Shown: positions 5,982 through 13,417 of the stretch, in pieces | Numbering within the stretch: position 1 is the first letter of the stretch | Layout of the letters: every line of letters begins with the position of its first letter | Source: an uncultured Solobacterium sp. | GTDB taxonomy: Bacteria > Bacillota_I > Bacilli_A > Erysipelotrichales > Erysipelotrichaceae | NCBI GenBank assembly: GCA_900546285.1 | Contig: URCJ01000038.1 | Location: forward strand, 1-17,851 | Length of the DNA: 17,851 bases | Reading direction: 5' to 3' | Position numbers and translations under genes: made by a program | The notes under the pieces: generated by a model | Told to the model about the DNA's origin: nothing | Databases searched by the model: none | The model's input: only the letters and a program-made list of their open reading frames with translations

Positions 5982-6617
5982 ATGATCGAGTTAGTATTTA
6001 TCTTAGATGAGAGTGGTTCTATGCGTGGGTTAGAGAAGGATACAATAGGTGGTTTTAATTCTACTATTGCGAAACAAAAGAAAGAAGATGGTGAGTGTTT
6101 AGTTTCTACTGTATGTTTCTCTAATAGTCAAAGAGTTGTTCATGATAGGGTAAATTTAAGGGATGTTAAGGAATTAACTGAAAAGGATTATGTACCATGT
6201 GGTTCTACAGCTCTAATTGATACGGTGGCTTCTAGTATTAAGCATATTAAGATGGTGCATAGATATATTAGAAAAGAAGATATACCTGATAAGACAATGT
6301 TTATTATCACTACTGATGGTATGGAGAATGCATCTCATAAATATTCTTTAAGTGAAACAAAAAGAATGATAGAAGAGTGTAAGGAAAATGGTTGGGAGTT
6401 TATCTTTTTAGCAGCTAATATTGATGCTTATGAAACAGCAAGAGATTATGGTTTTGATGAAGAGTCTACTGTTAATTATGTAAATGATGAAGAAGGCACT
6501 GATATTAAGTTCTGTTGTGTTGGTAAAGCTATTTCATCTATTAGATCTTCTGGTGTATTAGATAGAGAATGGAATTATGAAGCTAAGGAAGACTTTAAGA
6601 GAAGGGGTAAGAAGTAA
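5982..6617 (+). CDS. von Willebrand factor type A domain protein
   Basis: This is a 211-residue single vWA domain. The metal-ion (MIDAS) site is complete: FILDESGSM at 6-14 supplies Asp9, Ser11 and Ser13, CGSTALID at 73-80 supplies Thr76, and ITTDGMENAS at 109-118 supplies Asp112. There is no signal peptide or membrane segment, so it is cytosolic. Such short vWA proteins act as metal-dependent protein-binding modules; its partner is not known, but the adjacent macro-domain protein is the obvious candidate. A very strong AAAGGAGG lies seven bases before the ATG, partly within a potential stem. A hairpin overlaps its stop codon. Confidence 0.88.
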   Translation: MIELVFILDESGSMRGLEKDTIGGFNSTIAKQKKEDGECLVSTVCFSNSQRVVHDRVNLRDVKELTEKDYVPCGSTALIDTVASSIKHIKMVHRYIRKEDIPDKTMFIITTDGMENASHKYSLSETKRMIEECKENGWEFIFLAANIDAYETARDYGFDEESTVNYVNDEEGTDIKFCCVGKAISSIRSSGVLDREWNYEAKEDFKRRGKK

Positions 6618-6629
6618 CTTACCCCTTTT
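6602..6629 (+). terminator. Hairpin terminator overlapping the vWA stop
   Basis: AAGGGGTAAG (6602-6611) pairs perfectly with CTTACCCCTT (6618-6627) over a six-base loop that contains the TAA stop. Only four T end the structure, two of them unpaired, so termination may be partial. Confidence 0.6.
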
Positions 6630-6664
6630 AGGTGGCAATAAAGATAATTACTTTGTTAGATAAT

Positions 6665-6787
6665 ATGTTTATGACAAAGATTATCTGTTATTTATTCTTG
6701 TTACCGTTTATCATAGCGTTTAAGATTGTTACAACAATCATTAAGCTATTCTTTTGGATATTGTCGATGATGGTAGTACTTATATAA
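6665..6787 (+). CDS. Possible 40-residue hydrophobic peptide
   Basis: A 40-codon frame encodes a short basic start (MFMTK) and then an almost uninterrupted hydrophobic stretch with two possible membrane segments separated by a Lys (KIICYLFLLPFIIAFK, then KLFFWILSMMVVLI). An in-frame GTG at 6632, next to AGGTGG, could extend it by 11 residues. No ideally spaced Shine-Dalgarno is present for either start. It follows the vWA gene and is itself followed by a small hairpin with a T-run at 6829-6851, consistent with a separate short transcript unit. I do not recognise a family. Confidence 0.35.
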   Translation: MFMTKIICYLFLLPFIIAFKIVTTIIKLFFWILSMMVVLI

Positions 6788-6828
6788 GCATTATATTTTG
6801 AGATTTTAATAGTAATTATTATACATTT

Positions 6829-6851
6829 GGAGCTGAAAAATGCTCTTTTTT
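6829..6851 (+). terminator. Small hairpin plus T-run after the hydrophobic ORF
   Basis: GGAGC (6829-6833) pairs with GCTCT (6842-6846, one G-U) over an eight-base loop, and TTTTTT occupies 6846-6851. It would end transcription coming from the macro/vWA region before the beta-glucoside promoter. The stem is short. I see nothing else in 6788-6828. Confidence 0.4.
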
Positions 6852-6874
6852 GATGAAAAAGTTCTAAAATGTTC

Positions 6875-6903
6875 TTGTATTTGAAATCGCTTTCAATTAT
6901 ACT
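6875..6903 (+). promoter_or_regulatory. Sigma-A promoter of the beta-glucoside operon
   Basis: TTGTAT (6875-6880) and TATACT (6898-6903) are separated by 17 bp. The -10 box matches the consensus at five of six positions. The spacer contains the cre site, so CcpA binding would block initiation. Confidence 0.6.
6882..6895. promoter_or_regulatory. CcpA catabolite-responsive element (cre)
   Basis: TGAAATCGCTTTCA fits the consensus TGWAANCGNTNWCA at every defined position. It lies between the -35 and -10 boxes of the promoter that drives the antiterminator and PTS genes, which predicts glucose repression of the operon by CcpA with HPr-Ser-P. Confidence 0.85.
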
Positions 6904-6923
6904 TAAATTGTAAATACAAATTA

Positions 6924-6960
6924 AGATTTGTTACTTAATCTAAGCTATTAAGGCAAACTC
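6924..6960 (+). promoter_or_regulatory. RAT antiterminator RNA site
   Basis: The leader carries a ribonucleic antiterminator of the BglG/LicT type. CTTAAT (6934-6939) pairs with ATTAAG (6947-6952) below a seven-base loop, and the flanks TTTGTTA and GCAAAC supply the internal-loop bases typical of RAT. Its right half, AGGCAAACT, is also the left arm of the following terminator, so the two structures are mutually exclusive. Confidence 0.75.
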
Positions 6961-7009
6961 TACGAAGGTCTATTTGAGATAATAGATTGGCTGTTTAGTT
7001 TGTCTTTTT
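6951..7009 (+). terminator. Leader terminator controlled by antitermination
   Basis: AGGCAAACT (6951-6959) pairs with AGTTTGTCT (6997-7005, one G-U) and is followed by a T-run to 7009. A nested hairpin TCTATT/AATAGA (6969-6974, 6981-6986) fills the loop. Without bound antiterminator, transcription should stop here, before the first gene. Confidence 0.75.
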
Positions 7010-7033
7010 AATTTGTATTGAGAAAGGGGAAAC

Positions 7034-7915
7034 ATGATAGAGTTGGATAACCAAGTGTACAAAACATTTAAAGTTGTAAATAACAACATTATTATCGTTA
7101 AAGATTCAAACGGCCGTGAAATGATAGCGATAGGAAAGGGGCTTGGCTTCAAAAAGAGTAAGAATGATGTTGTTTATCCTGATGAAGTGATGAAAACTTA
7201 TGTTTATGTGGATAGACAAAAGAATCTTAATTTAACATTATTTGAAGAGGTTTCTTTCGAAATTGTTGAAGTAGCTCAGCATATCATTGATTATGCTACT
7301 AGTACTTTAAAACAAAAATACAATGTTAATTTACTTGTAAGTCTTTCTGATCATATTGATTTCAGTGTTAAACAATTTAGAGAAGGAAATAATACGGTTA
7401 AGTTGTTTAATGAAGAGATTAAGAGATTTTATAAAGAAGAATATCAAGTAGGTAAGTACGCTATTAATTATATTAATCAAACTCTAAATGTTGAACTTTC
7501 AAAGGACGAAGCAACATCTATTGCGTTCCATTTAATTGTAGCTTCCCAGGAAAAGACAAATATCGAAACTAGGGAATTGCTTGAAGGTGTAAATCGTATA
7601 GTTGATATTACGATGAAACACCTGGGAAAACAAATAGATGAAGATTCGTTAGCGTATTCTAGGTACATCATTCATTTAAAGTTTTTCTTAAGTAGGATAG
7701 TGAGTTCTCAAACTTCAAATGGAAGTAGTGAACTAACAAACATATTTGGCCAACTGGTTACTAAGTATGAGGGTGTAGAAAAATGTATTAGTGAGATAAG
7801 CGAATATATAAATGAAAAGTTCAAATACAGATGTACTGATGAAGATTGCATTTATTTAATGATTCATATTGTAAGATTGCATGAGTTGCAAAGAGAGGAA
7901 AATACAAATGGCTAA
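7034..7915 (+). CDS. licT: BglG/LicT-family transcriptional antiterminator
   Basis: The protein has 293 residues. The RNA-binding CAT domain (about 9-60) has the signature KVVNNNIIIVKDSNGREMIAIGKGLGFKK. Two PTS regulation domains follow, with the expected phosphorylatable histidines at His107 and His166 (PRD1) and His214 and His278 (PRD2). It should bind the RAT site in its own leader and allow transcription into the PTS and glucosidase genes. Phosphorylation by the PTS permease (PRD1) should silence it without substrate, and phosphorylation by HPr (PRD2) should activate it. GAAAGGGGA precedes the ATG. The end overlaps the EIIBC start by eight bases. Confidence 0.92.
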   Translation: MIELDNQVYKTFKVVNNNIIIVKDSNGREMIAIGKGLGFKKSKNDVVYPDEVMKTYVYVDRQKNLNLTLFEEVSFEIVEVAQHIIDYATSTLKQKYNVNLLVSLSDHIDFSVKQFREGNNTVKLFNEEIKRFYKEEYQVGKYAINYINQTLNVELSKDEATSIAFHLIVASQEKTNIETRELLEGVNRIVDITMKHLGKQIDEDSLAYSRYIIHLKFFLSRIVSSQTSNGSSELTNIFGQLVTKYEGVEKCISEISEYINEKFKYRCTDEDCIYLMIHIVRLHELQREENTNG

Positions 7916-9296
7916 AATCAATTATGACGATTTGACTAAACAAATAGTAGAATATGTTGGTGGTGTCGAAAATATTAAAACAATCACACACTGTGTAACA
8001 CGTTTAAGACTATATTTAAATGACAGAAATAAGGCGGATGATGAAAAGATTAAAAATTTGCCTGGTGTATTAGGTGTTGTGTATGGAAATCAACAATATC
8101 AAATTATCTTAGGTGAACATTTATTCCCTGTGTTTGATAATCTTGAAAAGAATTATTCAGTAAAGACAGAGGCTCCGATTGATGAGAATCTTGATGAAGA
8201 TCTTGTTAAAGATAGTGGTAAGAAGAACTTCAAATACTATTTTGAAAAGGCAATAACATTCATGTCTCAATCACTAACACCATTTATCACTGTTGTATAT
8301 GGTGCTGGTATGTTGAAGGTAATTCTATCTTTATTGAATTACTTCTTCCCTGCTGTAGCAAGTACTACAGCATACACAATGCTAAACTTTATGTCTAGTG
8401 CTCCATTCTATTTCATGCCTGTATTAGTAGCATATGGTACAAGTAAAGTGCTAAAGTCTAATCCTGCATTCTCTATGGCTATTGCATTGACTTTGGTTTA
8501 TCCAGCGTTTGATGCAATAATGACAGCTGGAGAACCAATCACGATGTTGGGTCTTCCAGTACATTTAGCTACTTATGGTAGTACATTACTTCCAGGTATT
8601 TTTGCAGCTATTCTATGCGCATATTTGGAGAAATTCTTCTATAAGGTTATTCCTGGATTATTAAGAAGTGTATTTGCTCCATTATGTGTATTCTTGATTG
8701 GTTTCCCAATTGTAGTGTTAGTATTAGGGCCTATTGGTAATGTTGTTGGTTCTTGGATTGTTGCTGGTATTATATGGTTACAAGCTCATGTTGGTGGTTT
8801 CGCTCCTGGAATTATTGCTGCAGCTCAACCATTCTTGGTTATGATGGGCGTAAATATGCTACCAGTAGCTCCTATGATGGAATTGTTCTCTAGAACAGGT
8901 TACGATAATGTCTTCAGACCTGGTTGGATTTTACATAATATTTCTGAAGCTGGTTCTTGTATGGCAGTTGCATTGAAAACAAAAGATAAAGAATTTAGAA
9001 CTACTGCAATTTCTGCTGGTGTTGGTGCTATGTTATCAGGTGTTTCTGAACCAGCATTATATGGCGTTAACTTACGTTTAAAGAAACCTATGATTAGTTT
9101 GGTTGCTGGTGGTGTTGCAGGTGGTGCTGTTGCAGGATTTATGGGAGCAAAAGCATTTGCAATGGGATATTCTTCTATTCTTGGTGTCGTGATTTTTGAA
9201 AAGACAATGGGTGCGATTTTAGCCGGTGTTGCAGTATCATTTGTTGTATCATTTGTTTGCACTTATATCTTGTACGACGGAAAGAGTATTAAGTAA
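7908..9296 (+). CDS. PTS beta-glucoside transporter subunit EIIBC
   Basis: The protein has 462 residues from the ATG at 7908, chosen because AGAGAGGAA lies seven bases upstream; an earlier in-frame ATG at 7881 lacks a site. The N-terminal EIIB domain (about 1-90) carries the phosphorylated Cys29 in THCVTRLRLYL. After an acidic linker, the EIIC domain of the glucose-glucoside superfamily (about 105-460) has around ten membrane segments and the conserved GVSEPALYGVNLR loop. It imports and phosphorylates a beta-glucoside. Most relatives end in a fused EIIA domain; here EIIA is a separate gene two bases downstream. It probably also phosphorylates the upstream antiterminator. Confidence 0.93.
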   Translation: MAKINYDDLTKQIVEYVGGVENIKTITHCVTRLRLYLNDRNKADDEKIKNLPGVLGVVYGNQQYQIILGEHLFPVFDNLEKNYSVKTEAPIDENLDEDLVKDSGKKNFKYYFEKAITFMSQSLTPFITVVYGAGMLKVILSLLNYFFPAVASTTAYTMLNFMSSAPFYFMPVLVAYGTSKVLKSNPAFSMAIALTLVYPAFDAIMTAGEPITMLGLPVHLATYGSTLLPGIFAAILCAYLEKFFYKVIPGLLRSVFAPLCVFLIGFPIVVLVLGPIGNVVGSWIVAGIIWLQAHVGGFAPGIIAAAQPFLVMMGVNMLPVAPMMELFSRTGYDNVFRPGWILHNISEAGSCMAVALKTKDKEFRTTAISAGVGAMLSGVSEPALYGVNLRLKKPMISLVAGGVAGGAVAGFMGAKAFAMGYSSILGVVIFEKTMGAILAGVAVSFVVSFVCTYILYDGKSIK

Positions 9297-9298
9297 AA

Positions 9299-9778
9299 AT
9301 GTTTGGGTTTTCTTTAAAAAAAGAAATTCTTGATCCAAATGTATTTGCTTCAGTAGCAAGCGGAAAAATAATCCCACTTGCTACTGTTAAAGATGAAGTA
9401 TTTTCTGCAGGCATGATGGGAAAGGGCGTAGCTATTGTTCCTGATGATGACGTGATTGTTGCTCCTTGCGATGGAGAGATTACAATGTTGTTCCCGACTA
9501 TGCATGCGTTTGGAATGAAGAATAAAGATGGTGTTGAGATATTAGTACATATTGGTATTGATACCGTTAACAAAAAAGGAAAAGGATTCAAAAAATTCGT
9601 TGATACAGGTGCAAATGTTAAATGTGGAGACAAGATAATTAAGATGGATTCTTATGAACTTAAACAAGAAGGTTATGATTTAACAACAATGATGATTTTT
9701 CCAGACTGCCAAAAAGAAATGGAATTAACTACCGAAGGGTATGCAACAAAGGGCAAAACTGTGGTTGCAAAATATTAG
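9299..9778 (+). CDS. PTS glucose-type EIIA
   Basis: The protein has 159 residues, a complete EIIA-Glc (PTS_EIIA_1) domain. His69 in PTMHAFG and His84 in LVHIGIDT are the two active-site histidines; His84 receives the phosphate from HPr. The VKCGDKIIKMD stretch is conserved, and the start is two bases after the EIIBC stop. GGAAAGAG is twelve bases upstream, rather far, suggesting coupling to EIIBC. It supplies phosphate to the EIIB domain encoded just before. The ATP- and sugar-independent structure contains no membrane segment. Confidence 0.92.
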   Translation: MFGFSLKKEILDPNVFASVASGKIIPLATVKDEVFSAGMMGKGVAIVPDDDVIVAPCDGEITMLFPTMHAFGMKNKDGVEILVHIGIDTVNKKGKGFKKFVDTGANVKCGDKIIKMDSYELKQEGYDLTTMMIFPDCQKEMELTTEGYATKGKTVVAKY

Positions 9779-9794
9779 AAAGAAGGAGAATAAG

Positions 9795-11225
9795 ATGCCA
9801 ATTTTAAATAAAAAAGTTAAAGAGAATTTCCCAGATGGATTTTTATGGGGTGGTGCTGTAGCTGCTAACCAATGTGAAGGAGCTTATCTTGAAGATGGTA
9901 AGCAAATGTCTACTGCTGATATTAAAGCTAGAGGTTTCTTTGGTGGTTTAAGAAGGGATGCTGATTATTATCCAACACATAAAGCAATTGATTTCTATCA
10001 CACTTATAAGAGTGATTTAAAATTAATGGCTGAAGCTAATTTCAATATTTTCAGAACTTCAATTAACTGGACAAGAATCTATCCTACAGGTGAGGAAGAA
10101 ACCCCTAATCAAAAAGGTTTGGATTATTATCATGATATGTTCAAATATTGTCATGATTTAGGAATGAAGGTTATGGTTACTATTTCACATTATGAAACAC
10201 CATTAAACTTAGTTGACAAATATGGTGGATGGGATAATCGTATGTTCATTGATTTCTATATGAAGTTTGTAAAGACAATCGTAGATAATTTAGATGATGT
10301 TGTTGATTATTGGTTAACTTTTAATGAAATTGGTAATGCGGCTGTAAAACCTATTTGTTGGGATGCAGCATGTATCTATCCAGACAGTGAAAATCTTCTT
10401 CAGAGAATGTATCAAGCAGCTCATCATCAATTTGTAGCGAGCGCTTTAGCTGTTAAATATGTTCATCAACATTCAAATCATGCTAAGGTTGGTGCTATGA
10501 TCGCATATAAGACAGTATACCCTTATACATGTAATCCAAAGGATGTAATTGCTGCTGAAAAAGAAAAGAGAAAAGAATACTTCTTCTCAGATGTTCAAGT
10601 AAGAGGTAAATATCCTGACTATATTTGGCAATATTTTGAAGAAAATAATATCAAGATTACTTTCGAAGAAGGTGATGAGGAAATCATTGCGTCTTATCCT
10701 GTAGATTTCATTACATTCTCATACTATAGAAGTAGAGTTGTTTCTGCTGAAGAAACAGAAGCAGCTGAAAAGATTATTGATACAAACACTCTTGAAGGTA
10801 TTGTTAATCCGTACTTGCCAAAAACAGGCTGGGGTTGGTCAGTAGACCCAGATGGCTTGATGTTAGCGTTACAAGATCTTTATGATAGATATCAAAAGCC
10901 ATTATTTGTTTCTGAAAATGGTTTAGGCGCAATCGATACCGTTGAGGAAGGGAATATAATCAATGATGATTATCGTATTGATTATATGAGAAAGCATGTT
11001 CAAGCTATGCAAAGAGCAATCGAAAAAGGTGTTGATCTATTCGGCTATACTATGTGGGGTCCGATTGATATTGTTTCAAATGGAACAGGTCAAATGTCAA
11101 AGAGATACGGAATTATCTATGTTGACCTTGATGACGAAGGAAACGGTACAGGAAATAGATATTTAAAAAAGAGTTACAATTGGTATAAGACGGTAATTGG
11201 AACTAATGGTAAAGATTTAGGTTAG
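9795..11225 (+). CDS. 6-phospho-beta-glucosidase, GH1 family
   Basis: The protein has 476 residues from ATG 9795, preceded by AGAAGGAG. A longer frame entering from the EIIA gene lacks a ribosome site. The GH1 barrel starts with FPDGFLWGGAVAANQCEGAY. The acid/base Glu178 lies in TFNEIGN, the nucleophile Glu374 in FVSENGLG. The C-terminal SKRYGIIYVDLDDEGNGTG stretch is the 6-phosphate-binding signature of phospho-beta-glucosidases. It cleaves the phosphorylated beta-glucosides delivered by the EII proteins into glucose 6-phosphate and aglycone or glucose. It is the last gene of the operon and is followed by a terminator. Confidence 0.95.
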   Translation: MPILNKKVKENFPDGFLWGGAVAANQCEGAYLEDGKQMSTADIKARGFFGGLRRDADYYPTHKAIDFYHTYKSDLKLMAEANFNIFRTSINWTRIYPTGEEETPNQKGLDYYHDMFKYCHDLGMKVMVTISHYETPLNLVDKYGGWDNRMFIDFYMKFVKTIVDNLDDVVDYWLTFNEIGNAAVKPICWDAACIYPDSENLLQRMYQAAHHQFVASALAVKYVHQHSNHAKVGAMIAYKTVYPYTCNPKDVIAAEKEKRKEYFFSDVQVRGKYPDYIWQYFEENNIKITFEEGDEEIIASYPVDFITFSYYRSRVVSAEETEAAEKIIDTNTLEGIVNPYLPKTGWGWSVDPDGLMLALQDLYDRYQKPLFVSENGLGAIDTVEEGNIINDDYRIDYMRKHVQAMQRAIEKGVDLFGYTMWGPIDIVSNGTGQMSKRYGIIYVDLDDEGNGTGNRYLKKSYNWYKTVIGTNGKDLG

Positions 11226-11242
11226 TAATAACCGAGTATATT

Positions 11243-11282
11243 AAAAGAGGCATTTGTTGAAATAAAATGAGCGCCTCTTTTT
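11243..11282. terminator. Terminator between convergent genes
   Basis: AAAAGAGGC (11243-11251) pairs with GCCTCTTTT (11273-11281) over a 21-base loop. T-runs flank both ends, so it can serve the glucosidase operon (+) and the convergent TIM-barrel gene (-). Confidence 0.7.
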
Positions 11283-11289
11283 AAGTTCC

Positions 11290-11964
11290 TTATTCATCCC
11301 TATAGTTAACCATTATCTCTTTAAATAGTTCCTGAGTAGTAGGTGGAGTATAGGTTACTGCATTAGCTCCAGCTTCTATTACATTTCTACAAGTTTCATT
11401 GGTTTTGCCACCTGTGGCAATGATAGGTACATTAGGGAATTGTTCCCTAATTTTTCTTACTACATCAGGAGTTCTTTGAGCACAGGCTACGTTTAAAATT
11501 ACAGCACCTGCATCAAGTCTTGCTTGTATGTCGGTGTCTTCTTTCGTTACCGTGATAATTACAGGAATGTCCACGGCTTTAGCAACAGCTAATAGGTTGA
11601 GGTCTGATATGGGTGCATTTAGTACAACACCCATAGCTCCTTGGCATTCAACGTCTTTGGCAAGGGATACCGTTCTAAGGCCTTTGGTAGTACCACCACC
11701 TACTCCACAAAATACTGGAATATATGATGCTTTTATGATGGCATCAGAGATTGCTTGTTGGGGAGTAAATGGGTATACCGCAAATACCGCATCAGCGTCA
11801 CAGTTTCTGATAATAGCTAGGTCTGTTGTGAAGACAAAGCTTCTAATTTTACGGCCATTAATAATAATGCCACTGGCACTAGATATAGATTCAGGCAGTC
11901 TTAGGATGTTCTTACTGCGTAGTTTACTTCCGATTTGAGGAGTTGTGTTGATAATTTCAGTCAT
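11290..11964 (-). CDS. TIM-barrel protein of unknown function
   Basis: The 224-residue protein has the alternating strand/helix pattern of a (beta/alpha)8 barrel. Features include VFTTDLAIIRNCDADAVFAV, a Gly-rich VFCGVGGGTTKGLR loop, GAMGVVLNAP, VIITVTKEDTDIQARLDAGA and a late PIIATGGKTNETC phosphate-type loop, followed by GANAVTYTPPT. Close relatives are widespread in Bacillota, usually annotated only as 'hydrolase'. The Gly loops suggest a phosphorylated ligand, like indole-glycerol-phosphate or nicotinate-type barrels, but no catalytic assignment is justified. AGGAGGGCC precedes the ATG. It stands alone, convergent to the glucosidase operon and divergent from the XRE gene. Confidence 0.75.
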   Translation of the reverse strand: MTEIINTTPQIGSKLRSKNILRLPESISSASGIIINGRKIRSFVFTTDLAIIRNCDADAVFAVYPFTPQQAISDAIIKASYIPVFCGVGGGTTKGLRTVSLAKDVECQGAMGVVLNAPISDLNLLAVAKAVDIPVIITVTKEDTDIQARLDAGAVILNVACAQRTPDVVRKIREQFPNVPIIATGGKTNETCRNVIEAGANAVTYTPPTTQELFKEIMVNYRDE

Positions 11965-11981
11965 GATTGGCCCTCCTTATT

Positions 11982-12019
11982 TTTTTATCATTCTATCATG
12001 TTGAAAATCATGATAAAAA
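11982..12019. repeat. Nested inverted repeats in the divergent promoter region
   Basis: TTTTTATCAT (11982-11991) is a perfect complement of ATGATAAAAA (12010-12019). Inside it, TATCATG (11994-12000) pairs with CATGATA (12009-12015) with an 8-bp spacer. Three TATCAT half-sites thus lie between two divergent genes, one encoding an HTH regulator, which suggests operator sites. Confidence 0.5.
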
Positions 12020-12029
12020 TGGTTAAATT
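12001..12029 (+). promoter_or_regulatory. Possible promoter of the XRE operon
   Basis: TTGAAA (12001-12006) and TAAATT (12024-12029) are 17 bp apart. The -35 box and part of the spacer lie in the inverted repeat. A short hairpin TTGCTC/GAGCAA (12058-12063, 12075-12080) sits in the leader. Confidence 0.4.
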
Positions 12030-12120
12030 TAATAAAGTGTACAAAGGTAACTGAAAGTTGCTCAATAGTTGGTAGAGCAAACATCATAAGAAAGCTAACA
12101 TTTAAGCATGGAGGAAAAGT

Positions 12121-12444
12121 ATGGGATATATAGTATTTGGAATTGTATTGTTACTTGGTATAAGTGTTCTTGTAGCTTTCTTATTGTTGATAAGAGCTTT
12201 AATTAAATTTATTAATTCTAAAAGTATTAGAGAAGAGAAGAATACTTATAAGAAGAGTCTAGGTGAAAATATTAAGGCACATAGAGAAGAGTGCAAGATG
12301 ACACAAGAGTTTGTGGCAGAGGCGATTGGTGTTAGTAGACAGGCTGTTTCTAAGTGGGAAAATGGAAGTTCTGATCCAAGTACTTCTAATTTAATTGCCT
12401 TGGCAAAGTTGTTTAATGTATCGCCTGAAGATTTGATTAGATGA
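12121..12444 (+). CDS. Membrane-anchored XRE-family regulator
   Basis: The protein has 107 residues. Residues 3-26 form one hydrophobic membrane segment, followed by a basic linker and an XRE helix-turn-helix (about 47-107): LGENIKAHREECKMTQEFVAEAIGVSRQAVSKWENG, ending NLIALAKLFNVSPEDLI. The SRQAVSKWENG recognition helix is typical. Placing the DNA-binding domain after a short N-terminal membrane anchor is unusual but known in Bacillota, where the HTH sits on the cytosolic face. GGAGG is six bases before the ATG. The TGA stop overlaps the ATG of the esterase-like gene, so the two are coupled. It may bind the inverted repeats upstream. Confidence 0.85.
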   Translation: MGYIVFGIVLLLGISVLVAFLLLIRALIKFINSKSIREEKNTYKKSLGENIKAHREECKMTQEFVAEAIGVSRQAVSKWENGSSDPSTSNLIALAKLFNVSPEDLIR

Positions 12445-13415
12445 AAAAGATAATTTTATTAATAATGGCTTTTTTAGTCATGGTTTATTGTTACTTTGGT
12501 GGCTTTACTACTGGGGATTATGTTGATGGTATTGAGTTTAAAGATGAGATTGTAATACCTGCTGATAAGAGGATTATAGCCTTAGGCGAGGCAACTCATG
12601 GTAATAAAGAGTTTCAGGAACTTAAACTGAGTATATTTAAGAAGTTAGTAGAAGAAAATGGTGTAAGAGCTTTTGCGATAGAGGGTGACTTTGGTGGTTG
12701 CCTAGAGGTTAATGATTATATCCATGGTGGTAGTGGAAGTACTTTAGAGGCTGTTAAGAAGATTGGTTTTAAGATTTATCAGACTAAGGAAATGATGGAT
12801 CTTATTGATTATATGCGTGATTATAATTTGAGTCATTTAGATGATGATATTAATTTCGATGGTTTTGATATGCAAAGGACTGAATATTTAGATAAAGAAT
12901 ATTTGGATGAAGATATTAACTTATATCTAAAAGAGATTAAAAGACAAAATAAGGAACTTGATAGTAGTCTATTAAGGGATAAGTATATGGCTCAAAATGT
13001 TGAGTGGATTTTAAGTAGAGAAGATAGAGTCTTTATATGCGCTCATAATGAACATGTTGCTAAGTGGGGTTCATATGATTCTATGGGTAAGTTGTTGTCT
13101 TTAAAGGAAGAGAATGGCTATTATGTCATTGGCACTGATTTTTATAAGTCTAAGTGTAATTTACCTTTTATGGGAAGAAGAATTGTTAGGACTTTCTATT
13201 CTCATGATCCTTTAACTAAATCATTAAAAATGAGTGGTAAGGAAGTAGGAATTATTGATACATCAAAATTAGATGTTGATTATATTTATATGGGAAGTTT
13301 AGGAGAAGGCTTCTATTTGATTCCTCAAAGCTATAGAATCTTTCAGCCTCCTAAGACAATGTATGATGCAATGGTTTTGTTTGTGAATGTTAATCCTACT
13401 GATATAATTGAATAA
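12441..13415 (+). CDS. Erythromycin-esterase-like protein, membrane-anchored
   Basis: The 324-residue protein starts with a short basic tail and a hydrophobic segment (about 4-20), a signal anchor that would place the enzyme domain outside the membrane. The erythromycin esterase family pattern follows: ALGEATHGNKEF (47-58, with Glu50 and His53), AFAIEGDFGG (77-86, Glu81), FDGFDMQRT, and FICAHNEHVAKWG containing the later conserved His residues. These are the catalytic/metal-like residues of Ere-type hydrolases. It is shorter than true EreA/EreB (about 400 residues), and most relatives have no shown macrolide activity, so resistance should not be inferred. It overlaps the XRE gene by four bases. 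Confidence 0.82.
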   Translation: MKKIILLIMAFLVMVYCYFGGFTTGDYVDGIEFKDEIVIPADKRIIALGEATHGNKEFQELKLSIFKKLVEENGVRAFAIEGDFGGCLEVNDYIHGGSGSTLEAVKKIGFKIYQTKEMMDLIDYMRDYNLSHLDDDINFDGFDMQRTEYLDKEYLDEDINLYLKEIKRQNKELDSSLLRDKYMAQNVEWILSREDRVFICAHNEHVAKWGSYDSMGKLLSLKEENGYYVIGTDFYKSKCNLPFMGRRIVRTFYSHDPLTKSLKMSGKEVGIIDTSKLDVDYIYMGSLGEGFYLIPQSYRIFQPPKTMYDAMVLFVNVNPTDIIE

Positions 13416-13417
13416 GT

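Noticed and set aside
12441..13415. Macrolide resistance gene (ere)
   Set aside because: Family motifs are present, but the protein is about 80 residues shorter than EreA/EreB, carries a membrane anchor and belongs to a broad family mostly without shown macrolide activity.
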